From contig NC_065889.1 in NCBI RefSeq assembly GCF_905147045.1, positions 8,003,001-8,067,000 of the forward strand: a stretch of DNA of 64,000 bases, read 5' to 3'. This DNA comes from Nymphalis io. Lineage: Eukaryota; Arthropoda; Insecta; Lepidoptera; Nymphalidae. Below the pieces are notes generated by a model. It made no database searches, was not told the DNA's origin, and saw only the letters and a program-made list of their open reading frames with translations. Below, piece after piece: positions 38,152-49,248 of this stretch (its first letter is position 1; each line of letters opens with the position of its first letter). The position numbers and the translations under genes are program-made.

Positions 38152-38441
38152 GCCGAGATGGCCTAGTGGTTAGAACGTGTGAATCTTAACCGATGGTCGT
38201 GGGTTCATGCCCGGGCAAGCACCACTGAATTTTCATGTGCTTAATTTGTGTTTATTATTCATCTCGTGCTTGACGGCGTAGGAAAACATCATGAGGAAAC
38301 CTGCATGTGTCTAATTTCACTGAAATTCTGCCACATGTGTATACCGCCAACCCGCATTGGAGCAGCGTGGTGAAGTAAGCTCCAAACCTTCTCCTCAAAA
38401 GGCTTTAGCCCAGCAGCGGGACATTAACAGGCTGTTATTGT
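38152..38441 (+). repeat. SINE family A, in the opa intron
   Basis: Near full-length copy from GCCGAGATGGCCTAGTGG to AGGCTGTTATTG. It has a small deletion in the purine-rich stretch before GGCTTTAGCCCAGCAG. It is antisense to opa. Confidence 0.87.
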
Positions 38442-38702
38442 AATTAATGATACAAGTATGTTGAATATTTGAGTATACTTTGAGGTTTTGTCGTATAATT
38501 TAAAACTACCTATTGAATAAAATGTGTTGATAAAAAGCGAATTTAAAGATAATTCGTAAATAGGTAGGTATTTCTAGTTTAATAAAATGACTAATGTATG
38601 GAATTAAGGCAGTCGTAAATTTTGATTAGGTAATGAAAATATAGCGGTAGATATTAGATGATTTATATTATTAAACATTAATTGTAACATGTGCCTGTAT
38701 TG

Positions 38703-38952
38703 ACGGGCCGGTTGGCGTGGTCGGTAGATACTTGCCTTTCACGCTGAAGGATTTCCATTCCCCACATACATTTATGTACATGAACATGTCTGTTTGTCTT
38801 GAGTCTGGGTGTAGGTGTACATAAGGTGTACAAAAGAAAAGCAGTATATGTGTATACTAAGTTGTGTTATCAATTGTCTGGTTTCCATAGTAAAAGAACT
38901 GCTTATCTTGGGATCAGATGGCCGTGTGTATGATGTCCCAGGATAACAAAAA
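38703..38952 (+). repeat. tRNA-derived SINE, family C, in the opa intron
   Basis: Head GGCCGGTTGGCGTGGTCGGTAG with TACTTGCCTTTCACGCTGAAGG looks tRNA-like, though the B box is damaged (ATTTCCATTCCCC). The body has GAACATGTCTGTTTGTC, TGAGTCTGGGTGTA, TTGTCTGGTTTCCATAG, GATCAGATGGCCGTGTGT and ATGTCCCAGGATA. Recognised as a common lepidopteran SINE type from memory; single copy in the window. Confidence 0.65.
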
Positions 38953-41900
38953 ATATATACATTTTATATATACATTTTTCGATGTCTAAATATGAAATAT
39001 GGTCAGTATCTCCCCCCAAATCAAATGAAATAATAATAAAATTAAAGAGAAGCTGCTGAAAGAGTAATCTATTTACAGAATTTGTGTGCGTATATATAGC
39101 ATAGATTAAATCTGATTTTGCATTTTATCATTTAACTCTTGTGAGTGATGTATTTTTTTGGAGTTCCCTTTTTCACATGCCTGTCCAAAAAAGGAGCGTA
39201 ATGTTTTCAACGTTTATGTTTGTTATGTATGTGTGTTTGCAAGCTTCTTTATTCCGCTGAAACTTATAATACCAGAATAGATTTGGATGTATGGGGTATC
39301 AATAAAATCCTTGCAGCATCCCGAGCGACTCTGGCTAAAATTCATTCATTTATAATTCATTAAGGACAGCACTGTTTTTAAATTTGCAAAAAATATTTTA
39401 TTTTAGTTAGCCCTACTAAAGGGCTACTCTTGACAGCCTCGAAAAAACACCGCAGAAAACATTCAGAAAGTGATACGCAACATTGACCATACTAATTATA
39501 ACATTTCAAGAATACACGCATCAAAATAGTATATCACCATTAGTCGTTTGTCAACATTTCATGGATGAGTAATGAAGTAAGTTTTTACAGAATTGCACAA
39601 TCATGTTTAAAATCATTAAAAAAAAACGATTCATGACTTCTAGAAATACTGCTCAACTGGATGAACTATTAAGCGTTCCAAAAAATGAAATAATAAAAAA
39701 TATATTCTATTTCAAATTTAAATATAGCGTATTTAGCTTTCATTGCACGCATATGTTTAGTCAGTGGCAATAAACCGGGAAGAGCTGCACTCGACGGGTG
39801 CACACAATACCGACCACAGGGGCGGAGCGTGAAGGGTTCCGCATTGTTTGCAAAATATTTTGAAAGCGTCATTTTATACGGCATATTAGCCAAGCACTGC
39901 ATTTGATCGGGGGTCGTCTTCGAAATCATATCATCATTACGTTCCCTTACCGCATATATCGATCAATAAAACAATTAAATAATTGAAAAAAGACCGCGAT
40001 TACAACTAAAGGATTAAACTAAGGTTAAATAATGCTTCAAGATATGAATGGAAAAACGTTACAAACAATAGATGGTCTATTATAATTAAGTACAAACCAT
40101 TTGGTATTTATCTCTATCCTGCTAGTTGAGGATGTCATCGTGTCAACAACAACAGCATGTCAGAAAAATCTTTCTCATAATCAATAGTACTAAACGGTTA
40201 TTGAACTCTTACGGTGTTTTGTATGTTACGCAAATATATTTCTATTCTAAATCAAAGATTAAAATTTCTACGTAATAACAAACATTACATAAAATCATTA
40301 TATGTCGCAATCGTATCATCATTGGAACGCTAGCGCCCTCTGTCGGCGCTTGACGAAGTCAATGATTCACCGGCTGAGCGGCGCACACGACACTTCTTGT
40401 GCAGCAGCCGGCCAGTGCGGTCAAATATTGAAACCGACGCGCTGAGTGATTGAACATTATAAACGACTTCATTAATCTAATGTGTTTCGTTTCTCCAATA
40501 TTACCCATCGACGCCCGCAACTTAGAAACTATGAACCATACTGATGAAGCTGAGGCTCATCTTCCGTCATATATATATATAACATTGTTCACAACAATAG
40601 CTATCTCTCGTGAGAAAGGGCAGGTGTAAAAGTTATTTCAAACGAGCTCTATAGCAGTGTTTAAATGAAATGAAGTAATCGTCGCGATGTGGGCGGAATG
40701 CGCGCGCGCCGCCGGCGGTTTGACGCGACCCGAGCCGGCCTCGGGGCTAGCGATTAGTAACACTGGTTTATTTAGCAACTATTAATGTAATTCGATGTTC
40801 ATAATTATAACATTTATTTTATAATTGTATGTTTTGTTATCATTTCTTCCTCGCCTTTCTACTTAATTAACCTTTAAAATTTGACAGCTCTGACAAGACA
40901 CGAATTTTCCTTAGGGTCAAATATTTAGAAGAATTATCAAAACTATTTAAAATAATTTGTACATATTTATGATGTCTTAAATATATTAAACGCCCGGCTT
41001 CGCTTGGATAGCAATGAGTAGTTGATGATATGGTATGGTTGATAGTTTATACTTTAGTCTTAATGCATAAGACATAGCGGTTCTTTAGAGCTGATTGATA
41101 TAATCGATTGAAAAAGGGCAATAATTTCATAGCATATCATAGCAATAGTAATGTCGCTTAAAAATACAATTAAACCTTCCTCATGATTTGTCTACTGAAA
41201 ACGGAATGAAACTCAATATAGTAGATTATGACATACACAACGAGGGACTTAAATTATAGGACTTAAATATACATTTAAATAATTTGAAAACAATACAATC
41301 TGTATTCTAAGAAAATAAACTTTGATATCGCTTATTTATTTATTTACCGTAAATTTTAAATTATATTAATCTACTTAATACATAAGTAGATTAACACATC
41401 CAAATAACTTATAATATCAAATATGACATAGTGACTACTTACTATTATGAGTTAAAAATATTTCAAAGTTTTAATCTGTCTGTTATAATGTTACGACTAT
41501 ATTCAATATAGAAAAATGATATCACATATAGATGTGAATCGCTTAAACAAATTGATACGTTACGAAGGGGCCATAGCAAATAAATTCTGCTACTGAGTTC
41601 CAAACACGGTGTCGCGTTACCTTTGAAACGTGTTTATAAAAATATCAGTTTCACGGAAGATGACCAAGCATCGCCTCTGAGCCTTGATGCAATCGAAAAA
41701 AACAATTCATTGTTGTTAAATACGTAACTTTTACCCAAAAGCAAATAGTTAATTTTTAATAATAGTAGTTATCATTTATTTGCTGGACACATTGCTGGAC
41801 CAACATGTTTCCTCCATAGCTAACGTGGAAATATAAAAATCAAAGTGTGCACAAAATTAAATCAACATATTATGCAACCATTTAATTATGACTTCGATAC

Positions 41901-42433
41901 CCATCTGAATAATAAAATCGTTCAAAAAATTTCCTTTAAATAAATGCCACAATAAAACTGATTGAGATGTTCAATAAGACAAATTATTTAATTTTTATTA
42001 AATAAAAAGTGAAGTCTATACTACATACTATATATAAGAATAGACTACATACAACACAAGTAAACAGTATATAAATAAGCTAAAGTAATTGGTGTAACGC
42101 AAGCTGCATTTGATAAAATATAATTAGTTTTAATGGGGATTGATTTTTAGTTTTATAAATTGAAATTTACTTGTATATGTAACGGTTCTAAAATGAACAC
42201 GTATATAATGTAATGACACGTATATATTAAAAAAAAAAAACATATTCAAAACATAAATATTAATTTTAATTATACTATTATATACATTTGAATAAAATGA
42301 TAACTAAATATTCAAAACGATAATAAATATAATAACTAAATAAAGATAGCATGTGTTCATTTTGGTTAAGTAGATGTATTAAAATGTTGCTAAAACTTTG
42401 CTTTGATCTTCAAAGCTTCTAAGCTTAAGAGTT
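38953..42433. other. Intron DNA with a CpG-rich island
   Basis: Mostly AT-rich. The strongest island is 40320-40760 (CGCGCGCGCCGCCGGCGG, GACCCGAGCCGGCCTCGG, CTAGCGCCCTCTGTCGGCGC). 39180-39330 may be part of an interspersed repeat. No gene recognised. Confidence 0.45.
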
Positions 42434-42713
42434 CTACTGGTGGTAGGGCTTTGTGCAAGCTCGTCTGGGTAGGTACCACCCACTCATCGGATATTCTACA
42501 GCAAAACAACAATACTTAATATTGTTGTGTTCCGGTTTGAAGGGTGAGTGAGCCAGTGTAATTACAGGCACAAGGGACATAAAATCTTAGTTTCCAAGGT
42601 TGGCGGCGCATTGGCTACGTAAACGATGGTTGACATTTCTTACAATGCCAATGTCTAACAACTTACCATCCGGTGGCACATATGCTCGTCCGCCTTCCTA
42701 CGCTATAAAAAAG
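42434..42713 (+). repeat. SINE family B, in the opa intron
   Basis: Well-preserved copy from CTACTGGTGGTAGGGCTTTG to CGCCTTCCTACGCTATAAAAAA. It contains GAGTGAGCCAGTGTAATTAC and AAGGTTGGCGGCGCATTGG. It ends about 300 bp before the BEL/Pao 5' LTR. Confidence 0.87.
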
Positions 42714-43015
42714 AAGTTTTAGTAAATTTAATTTTAATTGCTTAACTATTTATTATATTTATGTACTAACTTAGCTTACTCTTAACTAGTCAATAGACCA
42801 GTTTGGCTTTAGAATAAATGTTAACAAATGATTGTGCAAACTTCGCTTCCTTCGTATGAATCTTCGCAGGCACAACGTATTTGTTAGGGACATTAAATAA
42901 AATATTTTCATTTCATCTACCATCATTTATACAGATTTTAATAAAAGCGTCGAGTGAGTATCTGTTGATTTTAATACAGGATATTTACGTTTAATTGGAA
43001 AATCTATATATCTAT

Positions 43016-43334
43016 TGTTGAATTCAATGTTAATTTGTCAGATAAAAGTTAATAATTAATATATTTTATTCATATTGTAAGTTATAACTAAGCATACGCG
43101 TAATAGATGGCGCTAGTATACTCTTGAATCGCGGTATAGTTTCGCTCAAGTCAAAATTATAATATGTCATACTATTTTTTTGTTTTGCGCTTCCCACCAG
43201 TAGATGGCATTGTACCCAATCCTAGATCACGCAACCGTTTTGTTTATTTATTTGTACAATACATTTCTTTGCTTTAATTAAATACTGAGTTTAACAACAG
43301 TGTGCAGTTTGATTTAATAGTACAAGCAAGGACA
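43016..43334 (+). repeat. BEL/Pao 5' LTR
   Basis: 319 bp, starting TGTTGAATTC and ending GCAAGGACA. By eye it is identical to 49249-49567. It directly follows the TCTAT target duplication. It should contain the promoter and R region of the element, but I cannot place the start site. Confidence 0.95.
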
Positions 43335-43336
43335 TC

Positions 43337-43354
43337 TGGTGCCGAAACCCGGGA
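43337..43354 (+). other. BEL/Pao primer-binding site
   Basis: TGGTGCCGAAACCCGGGA begins 2 bases after the 5' LTR. The leading TGG fits pairing with a tRNA 3' CCA end. I did not identify which tRNA primes. Confidence 0.8.
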
Positions 43355-43469
43355 AGTGTGTGGAATTTAGATGACAGTGTTAAGTGAAAAGTGTTTAAGT
43401 GTATGTTCGGGATAAAAACTGTGGACTTTGGTGAGTTGTGTTAAAGACTTATAATTTGCATTGAAAAGG

Positions 43470-43795
43470 ACTTAGAAAAATTTGAACTTAAAATTAACTT
43501 AGTAAAATTTGAACTTGAAATTAACTTAGAAAAATTTGGATTAAAAATTGACTTAGAAAAATTTGGGCTAAAAAACACTTAGAAAAATTTGGATTAAAAA
43601 TTGACTTAGAAAAATTTGCGCTAAAAAACACTTAGAAAAATTTGGATTAAAAATTGACTTAGAAAAATTTGCGCTAAAAAACACTTTGAAAAATTTGGAT
43701 TAAAAATTGACTTAGAAAATTTTGCGCTAAAAAACACTTAGAAAATTTGGATTAAAAAATTAACTTAGAAAATTTGCATTTGAAAACGCTTAAAA
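43470..43795 (+). repeat. Tandem repeat array in the BEL/Pao leader
   Basis: About twelve units of 26-27 bp, each starting CTTAGAAAAATTTG, occupy the leader between the primer-binding site and the gag-pol ATG. In the middle, two variants alternate: one continues GATTAAAAATTGA and the other CGCTAAAAAACA. The higher-order period is therefore about 53 bp. Outer units are more diverged. There is no spacer structure, so this is not a CRISPR array. Confidence 0.9.
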
Positions 43796-43842
43796 AAAAA
43801 AATCATTTTAAAAGAACTTAGAGAGTATTTGGAAATTGTACA

Positions 43843-46800
43843 ATGGAGAAGTTACTAATGAAACAGGAAGATACGTTTGAGCAATTAAAGAAAACTTTCA
43901 TAAATTATAAAAAAACACCCAAAGATAGATTGAAAGTAACTTATATCGAATCAAAACTAGAAAACTTAGATAGATTGTTCGAAACCTTCATGAATATACA
44001 CGGTGATATAGTTGGCAGCATTAAGAGAGAGGAAAGGGCTAAATTGCCATACTTCACCGATGATATGTACACAGGATTCGAAGATATTTATACTGAATAC
44101 AAAGCTAGAATTAAAGATGATCTCCGATTGTTTAGTGCAAATACCTTTTCACCACAATCACTTGGTCCTGAAGGATCGGTCCTATCGAATACAAAGGTAA
44201 AATTACCACAGATCCAATTACCGAAATTTTCTGGACTATATGAGGAATGGCAAACATTTCATGATATGTTCACCTCATTAATTCATCAAAATACTGCATT
44301 GAGTCCAGTACAGAAGATGCACTATTTAAAGAGTAGTCTAACAGGAGAACCGGAAACATTACTAAGGAATTTAACCACAACAGATTCTAATTACGAAGAC
44401 GCTTATCAGCAGTTGATTCGCCGTTATAACAACAAACGCTATAACTGCAACGAAATTATGAAGCGTTTACTCTCACAAAGAAATGCCACTGACTCTGCAA
44501 GTTCCATCAAGTCACTACTGGATGTTACATCTTCATCGCTTAAATCATTGCAAAACATGGGCATAGACACCACCTCATGGGATGTAATCGTTAACTACAT
44601 CGTGGTGTCAAGACTAGACTCAGAGTCAAGAAAGTTGTGGGAAGCAAAAGTCAGTGAGTTAGATTCGGAAACATTACCAACGTGGAATCAACTTGTAAAT
44701 TTCTTAGAGTCAAGATTCCGGACATTTGAAATGATCTGTGGCAACAACAGGTCCATGGTAAAATCCCCAAATGTACATTCCAACAACACCAAACCAAAGG
44801 TATTTCATTCCACCGCCCAAGAAGATAATAAACGAGCAAATCCTTCTTGTACTATTTGCAAGGGTCAGCATTTGTTATATCAATGCAAACAATTTGCAAA
44901 GCAAACTCCTAAAGAGAGAACTGAAGTAATACAATCAAGGAGACTCTGCTTCAATTGTTTTGCACCTACACACTCCGTTAAAGAATGTCGATCGTCAACT
45001 TGTTGCCGCCGCTGCGGTAGACGACACCACACTTTGCTGCATCTGGAGAGGAGCGAACTACCAAGTTTACCAGAAGCTCAACCGGTCAATAAGGATAGTA
45101 TTGAGAGGCAGACACCAGTGATAGCTCATTTGGTTACAAAAAGGAATCAGAAGGAGATGTTGTTGGCAACCGCCATAGTCAGAGCAAGTTCCGCAAATGG
45201 GTACTCACAAGTTATACGAGTTCTTATTGATCCATGTTCAGAGGGTTCTTTTATAAACGAAGCAACGACACAATCACTGGGTTTAAAGAGAACCAATATC
45301 AATGGTCTAGTCTCTGGTATAGGTGACAAGTTGGCAAGGTCAAGAAGCATGGTGTCTTTAAGCCTAGAGTCAATTCACAACCAAAAATCAAAGCACGCAA
45401 TAAATGTTGATGCCTACGTATTAACAAAGTTGACATCATTTTTACCAACATGTCAAACAAAGATTACCGACTGGCCAGAAATTAAGAGACTTAGCTTGGC
45501 TGACCCTGAGTATGGATCACCTGCAAAAATCGATATGATTCTAGGAGTAGAAGTGTATGAAGACATAATTCTAGAGGGCCTCTTGAAACATCCAACAGAG
45601 AAGGGCCCGATAGCGCAAGAGACACAATTTGGTTGGGTTCTATCTGGTCGAGTAAGAAACAATGTCACTTCAAAAAACCCACAATTAGTCGGGTTTCATA
45701 TAAGAGTAAAAGAGGATGACCTATTAAAAAAATTCTGGGAAATTGAAAGAGAGCCTGATGCAATTTTGAAGAAGTCTACGAAAGAAGAAATCAAGTGTGA
45801 GCAATTTTTTGAAGCCACTACTACAAGAGATAACAAAGGTCGATACGTGGTGCGTTTACCTTTCAAGGAACATAAGCCAAGATGTGTTGAAGGTAAGACA
45901 AGAGATATAGCCTTGCGTAAATTCCACTACTTAGAGCGAAAATTACAAAATAATCCACCATTATATGAAGAATACAAACGCGTAATTAATGGATACAAGG
46001 ACCAAAATCATATGGTACAGATTCAGAACATTGAAGACATACATAACCCAAAGGCAGTGTACTTGCCTCATCATCCAGTGATCCGAGAAGATAAAGAGAC
46101 AACAAGGGTACGCATCGTCTTCGATGCGTCTTGCAAGGGCATGAACAAGGTGTCTTTGAACGATTGTTTTCTTGTTGGACCGAAGCTGCAGCAAGATCTG
46201 CGCCACATTTTGATGCGATGGAGACGTCATCCTTTTTGCATAATAGCAGATCTGGTACAAATGTACAGACAAGTTCGAGTAGAGGAGAAGGACACTGACT
46301 TTCAGCGCATTCTTTGGCGATCGAACCCTAAAGATCCTATTGAACATTACAAACTTTTGAGACTTACTTTTGGTACTGCCTGTGCTCCTTATTTGGCTGT
46401 AAAGGCATTACAACAACTTGCAAAGGACGAAGAAGCACAGTACCCTCGTGCAGCTAAAATCGCTCTTCAGGATTATTACATAGATGACTTGCTAACAGGA
46501 TGTGAGACGGAGATGGAAGCAGTAGAGATATTTGAAGAAATGAATAACCTGATGAGTGCAGGTGGGTTTTGTCTACAAAAATGGTGTAGTAACAGTGAGA
46601 GATTACTGAATCATATTGAAGATGGATGCAAGAGATTAGACCAACCCTTAATTTTCAAGATCAATAATACGATTAAGGTGTTGGGTATTAGTTGGAATAA
46701 AACCACTGATAGTTTCGAGTATACACTACAACTACCAAATTTATGCGAACGTATTACGAAGCGCAAGGTTCTTTCTGATATTGCTAGATTATATGATCCA

Positions 46801-49062
46801 ATGGGCTGGATTTCGCCAGTAATTATAACAGCAAAGATATTCATCCAAAAATTATGGAAGGCTAAGTTAGATTGGGATGAGAACTTACCCGCCGAGTTGT
46901 ATAAGGAATGGTGCTCATTTCGTCAAGATCTGCACAACGTAAGAAATATTGTTATACCAAGATGGTTACAGTCTCATAAGGGTGATAAAATAGAATTACA
47001 TACGTTTGCAGATGCATCTCAGGCAGCATACGCTGGTGCTGTCTATATGAAAGTGACGGATGCATTCGGCAATATTCATGTTAATTTGGTAACATCCAAA
47101 ACAAAGGTATCTCCAGTTGAAAAGGAAATAAGTATTCCTCGGCTAGAATTATGCGCCGCCTTGCTCGCGACTAAATTGATTTACGAAGTTTCGCAAATTA
47201 TGCAAATACCTAAAGAAGATTTATACGCATGGTCAGATTCCACAGTGGTATTAGCTTGGGTCCGTGGAGAACCGACGCGATGGAATACATTTGTTAGTAA
47301 CAGGGTTTCGGAAATTCATACCATGCTAGATTCCAGTCAGTTCCGTCACATCGAAACAATTAATAATCCTGCAGATTTTGCTTCTAGGGGTATAAAAGGA
47401 GCTGATTTAGCTGGTCTCACGCTGTGGTGGCACGGTCCAGACTGCCTGCACCACAACTGTACGTACGATTTTCGCAATGATTTCTCCACATCTATTGAGG
47501 AGCGGCCCATAAAGACTTTAACAGCCGTCATTCAATCAGAACAGGAATTTGTCTGGACAAGATTTTCAAACTTAACAAGAATGGTCAGGATTTTAGCATA
47601 TTGTAAGAGATACATAGGAATATTAAGGTCATCAAGGAAAAATAGAGTAATACTATCAAAAGAACGAAGGATCAAAGAGTTTGAAATTATTACTGTGAAA
47701 GAAATGGAAGAAGTTCTTCAGACAATTATAAGAAACACCCAACATATTTATTATGCGGAAGAAATACAACAGATAAAGTCTCATGGAGAAGTTAAAAGAA
47801 AAAGTTCATTGCATACTCTCTGCCCCATTTTAGACAAAAATGGAGTCTTGAGAGTAGGTGGCCGTATTAAGGAGTCAGAAGCGAGATTTGATGTAAAGCA
47901 TCCAGTTATTTTACCGAGTAATAGCCATCTTACTTCATTATTAATAACTGATGCCCATTATAAAACTATGCACGGTGGGCCGCAAATCATGCTAAATTAC
48001 CTACGTTCCAAGTATTGGATAGTACGGGCTAGAGAAAGAGTTAAAAAATGTTATCGCGAATGTGTTAAATGTTTACGATTTTCCCAACAAAATAACAATC
48101 AGCTTATGGGTCAGCTACCAAAGTGCAGGCTGAAACCTTCAAGACCCTTTAAATCTTCTGGTGTTGATTTCACTGGGTTTATAAATATAAGGTTCTCACC
48201 TGGCAGAGGATCAAAATCATATAAGGGGTACATATGCCTCTTCATATGTATGTCCACCAAAGCGATACATCTGGAAGCAGTATCGGATTTATCTTCAAAG
48301 GGCTTTATTTCCGCATTTCGACGATTTGTATCTCGAAGAGGCCAATGCGTCGATTTATATAGCGATAACGGGACTAATTTCGTAGGAGCGGAAAAGGAGT
48401 TAAGAGACATGTTCCTCACTGCCCAATCCAAGCTCCCTATAGAAATCGCTCAGGCACTTGCAAACGACGGAACCTCTTGGCATTTCATCCCACCAAATGC
48501 ACCTAACTTTGGTGGTCTATGGGAAGCAGGCATAAAATCAGCCAAGACACACCTTAAACGCGTAATTGGAGATTCAACTTTAACTTTCGAGGAACTCTCA
48601 ACCGTTCTGACCCAGATTGAAGCCTGCCTTAATTCACGGCCTATGACATATTTGAGTGAAGACCCCGGAGATCCACAGCCATTAACTCCCGGTCATTTTT
48701 TAATCGGTGAGCAAATGGTTGCGATTCCCGATGAGGCTCCGACTGACGTACAAGTAACTGGCTTGCAGAGATGGAAGCTGACACAAAAGATGGTAAATGA
48801 TTTTTGGAGAAAATGGTCAGAAGAATACCTGGTTAGCTTCAATCAAAGGTACAAGTGGTTCACGAAGAAGCAAGATCCGGATATAGGCAACATTGTTGTG
48901 ATTAAGGATCATAACCTACCACCAACAAAATGGTTACTAGGCAAAATAGAACAAAAGCATTCTGGCCATGATGGACTCACTAGAGTATTGACTATTAAAA
49001 CTAAAAATGGATTGATCAAACGTCCACTCAATAAGGTTTCTATTCTGCCAAGTGCTATTTAA
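43843..49062 (+). CDS. BEL/Pao gag-pol polyprotein, 1739 aa, uninterrupted
   Basis: A single frame encodes capsid and replication enzymes of the retrotransposon. In order: a gag region of DUF1759 type (about residues 110-290, with LPKFSG and FHDMFTSLI); CCHC-like knuckles (about 330-400, CTICKGQHLLYQC then CFNCFAPTHSVKEC); an aspartic protease of DUF1758 type (about 460, VLIDPCSEGSFI); reverse transcriptase (about 740-900) with FDAS, ADLVQMYRQV and the YIDD form of the YxDD catalytic box near 876; RNase H with TFADAS (about 1053), IPRLELCAA (about 1097), WSDST (about 1129) and NPADFASRG; an integrase H2C2 zinc-binding segment (about 1371, ending CYRECVKC); and the integrase core D-D-E with VDFTG (about 1440), SDNGTNF (about 1503) and GLWEAG (about 1556). 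A DUF5641-like tail follows (PGHFLIGE, then DFWRKWSEEYL). The length is usual for BEL/Pao and I see no stop or frameshift, so it could be active. The start is the first ATG of the frame, right after the repeat leader. Confidence 0.96.
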   Translation: MEKLLMKQEDTFEQLKKTFINYKKTPKDRLKVTYIESKLENLDRLFETFMNIHGDIVGSIKREERAKLPYFTDDMYTGFEDIYTEYKARIKDDLRLFSANTFSPQSLGPEGSVLSNTKVKLPQIQLPKFSGLYEEWQTFHDMFTSLIHQNTALSPVQKMHYLKSSLTGEPETLLRNLTTTDSNYEDAYQQLIRRYNNKRYNCNEIMKRLLSQRNATDSASSIKSLLDVTSSSLKSLQNMGIDTTSWDVIVNYIVVSRLDSESRKLWEAKVSELDSETLPTWNQLVNFLESRFRTFEMICGNNRSMVKSPNVHSNNTKPKVFHSTAQEDNKRANPSCTICKGQHLLYQCKQFAKQTPKERTEVIQSRRLCFNCFAPTHSVKECRSSTCCRRCGRRHHTLLHLERSELPSLPEAQPVNKDSIERQTPVIAHLVTKRNQKEMLLATAIVRASSANGYSQVIRVLIDPCSEGSFINEATTQSLGLKRTNINGLVSGIGDKLARSRSMVSLSLESIHNQKSKHAINVDAYVLTKLTSFLPTCQTKITDWPEIKRLSLADPEYGSPAKIDMILGVEVYEDIILEGLLKHPTEKGPIAQETQFGWVLSGRVRNNVTSKNPQLVGFHIRVKEDDLLKKFWEIEREPDAILKKSTKEEIKCEQFFEATTTRDNKGRYVVRLPFKEHKPRCVEGKTRDIALRKFHYLERKLQNNPPLYEEYKRVINGYKDQNHMVQIQNIEDIHNPKAVYLPHHPVIREDKETTRVRIVFDASCKGMNKVSLNDCFLVGPKLQQDLRHILMRWRRHPFCIIADLVQMYRQVRVEEKDTDFQRILWRSNPKDPIEHYKLLRLTFGTACAPYLAVKALQQLAKDEEAQYPRAAKIALQDYYIDDLLTGCETEMEAVEIFEEMNNLMSAGGFCLQKWCSNSERLLNHIEDGCKRLDQPLIFKINNTIKVLGISWNKTTDSFEYTLQLPNLCERITKRKVLSDIARLYDPMGWISPVIITAKIFIQKLWKAKLDWDENLPAELYKEWCSFRQDLHNVRNIVIPRWLQSHKGDKIELHTFADASQAAYAGAVYMKVTDAFGNIHVNLVTSKTKVSPVEKEISIPRLELCAALLATKLIYEVSQIMQIPKEDLYAWSDSTVVLAWVRGEPTRWNTFVSNRVSEIHTMLDSSQFRHIETINNPADFASRGIKGADLAGLTLWWHGPDCLHHNCTYDFRNDFSTSIEERPIKTLTAVIQSEQEFVWTRFSNLTRMVRILAYCKRYIGILRSSRKNRVILSKERRIKEFEIITVKEMEEVLQTIIRNTQHIYYAEEIQQIKSHGEVKRKSSLHTLCPILDKNGVLRVGGRIKESEARFDVKHPVILPSNSHLTSLLITDAHYKTMHGGPQIMLNYLRSKYWIVRARERVKKCYRECVKCLRFSQQNNNQLMGQLPKCRLKPSRPFKSSGVDFTGFINIRFSPGRGSKSYKGYICLFICMSTKAIHLEAVSDLSSKGFISAFRRFVSRRGQCVDLYSDNGTNFVGAEKELRDMFLTAQSKLPIEIAQALANDGTSWHFIPPNAPNFGGLWEAGIKSAKTHLKRVIGDSTLTFEELSTVLTQIEACLNSRPMTYLSEDPGDPQPLTPGHFLIGEQMVAIPDEAPTDVQVTGLQRWKLTQKMVNDFWRKWSEEYLVSFNQRYKWFTKKQDPDIGNIVVIKDHNLPPTKWLLGKIEQKHSGHDGLTRVLTIKTKNGLIKRPLNKVSILPSAI

Positions 49063-49248
49063 TGTATGGGCATTACTAAAGCATAGTATGTAAGTTAGGT
49101 TAAGTTATTTTAATAAGACTGTTATATGTCATTTGATATATTCTTGTACTTTGTTTTTGTTTCTGTGTATCACGGTGGGCGGTTGTCATGTAAGAATTTA
49201 TATAGTTCATATGAACTACCAAAAGAACAAGTTCTTTGGTGGGCGGAA

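Noticed and set aside
43470..43795. Repeat array resembling CRISPR spacing
   Set aside because: Units are directly abutting with no unique spacers, in an insect retrotransposon leader.
49063..49248. Search for an envelope-like third gene in the BEL element
   Set aside because: Only 186 bp separate the gag-pol stop from the 3' LTR and no frame is present.
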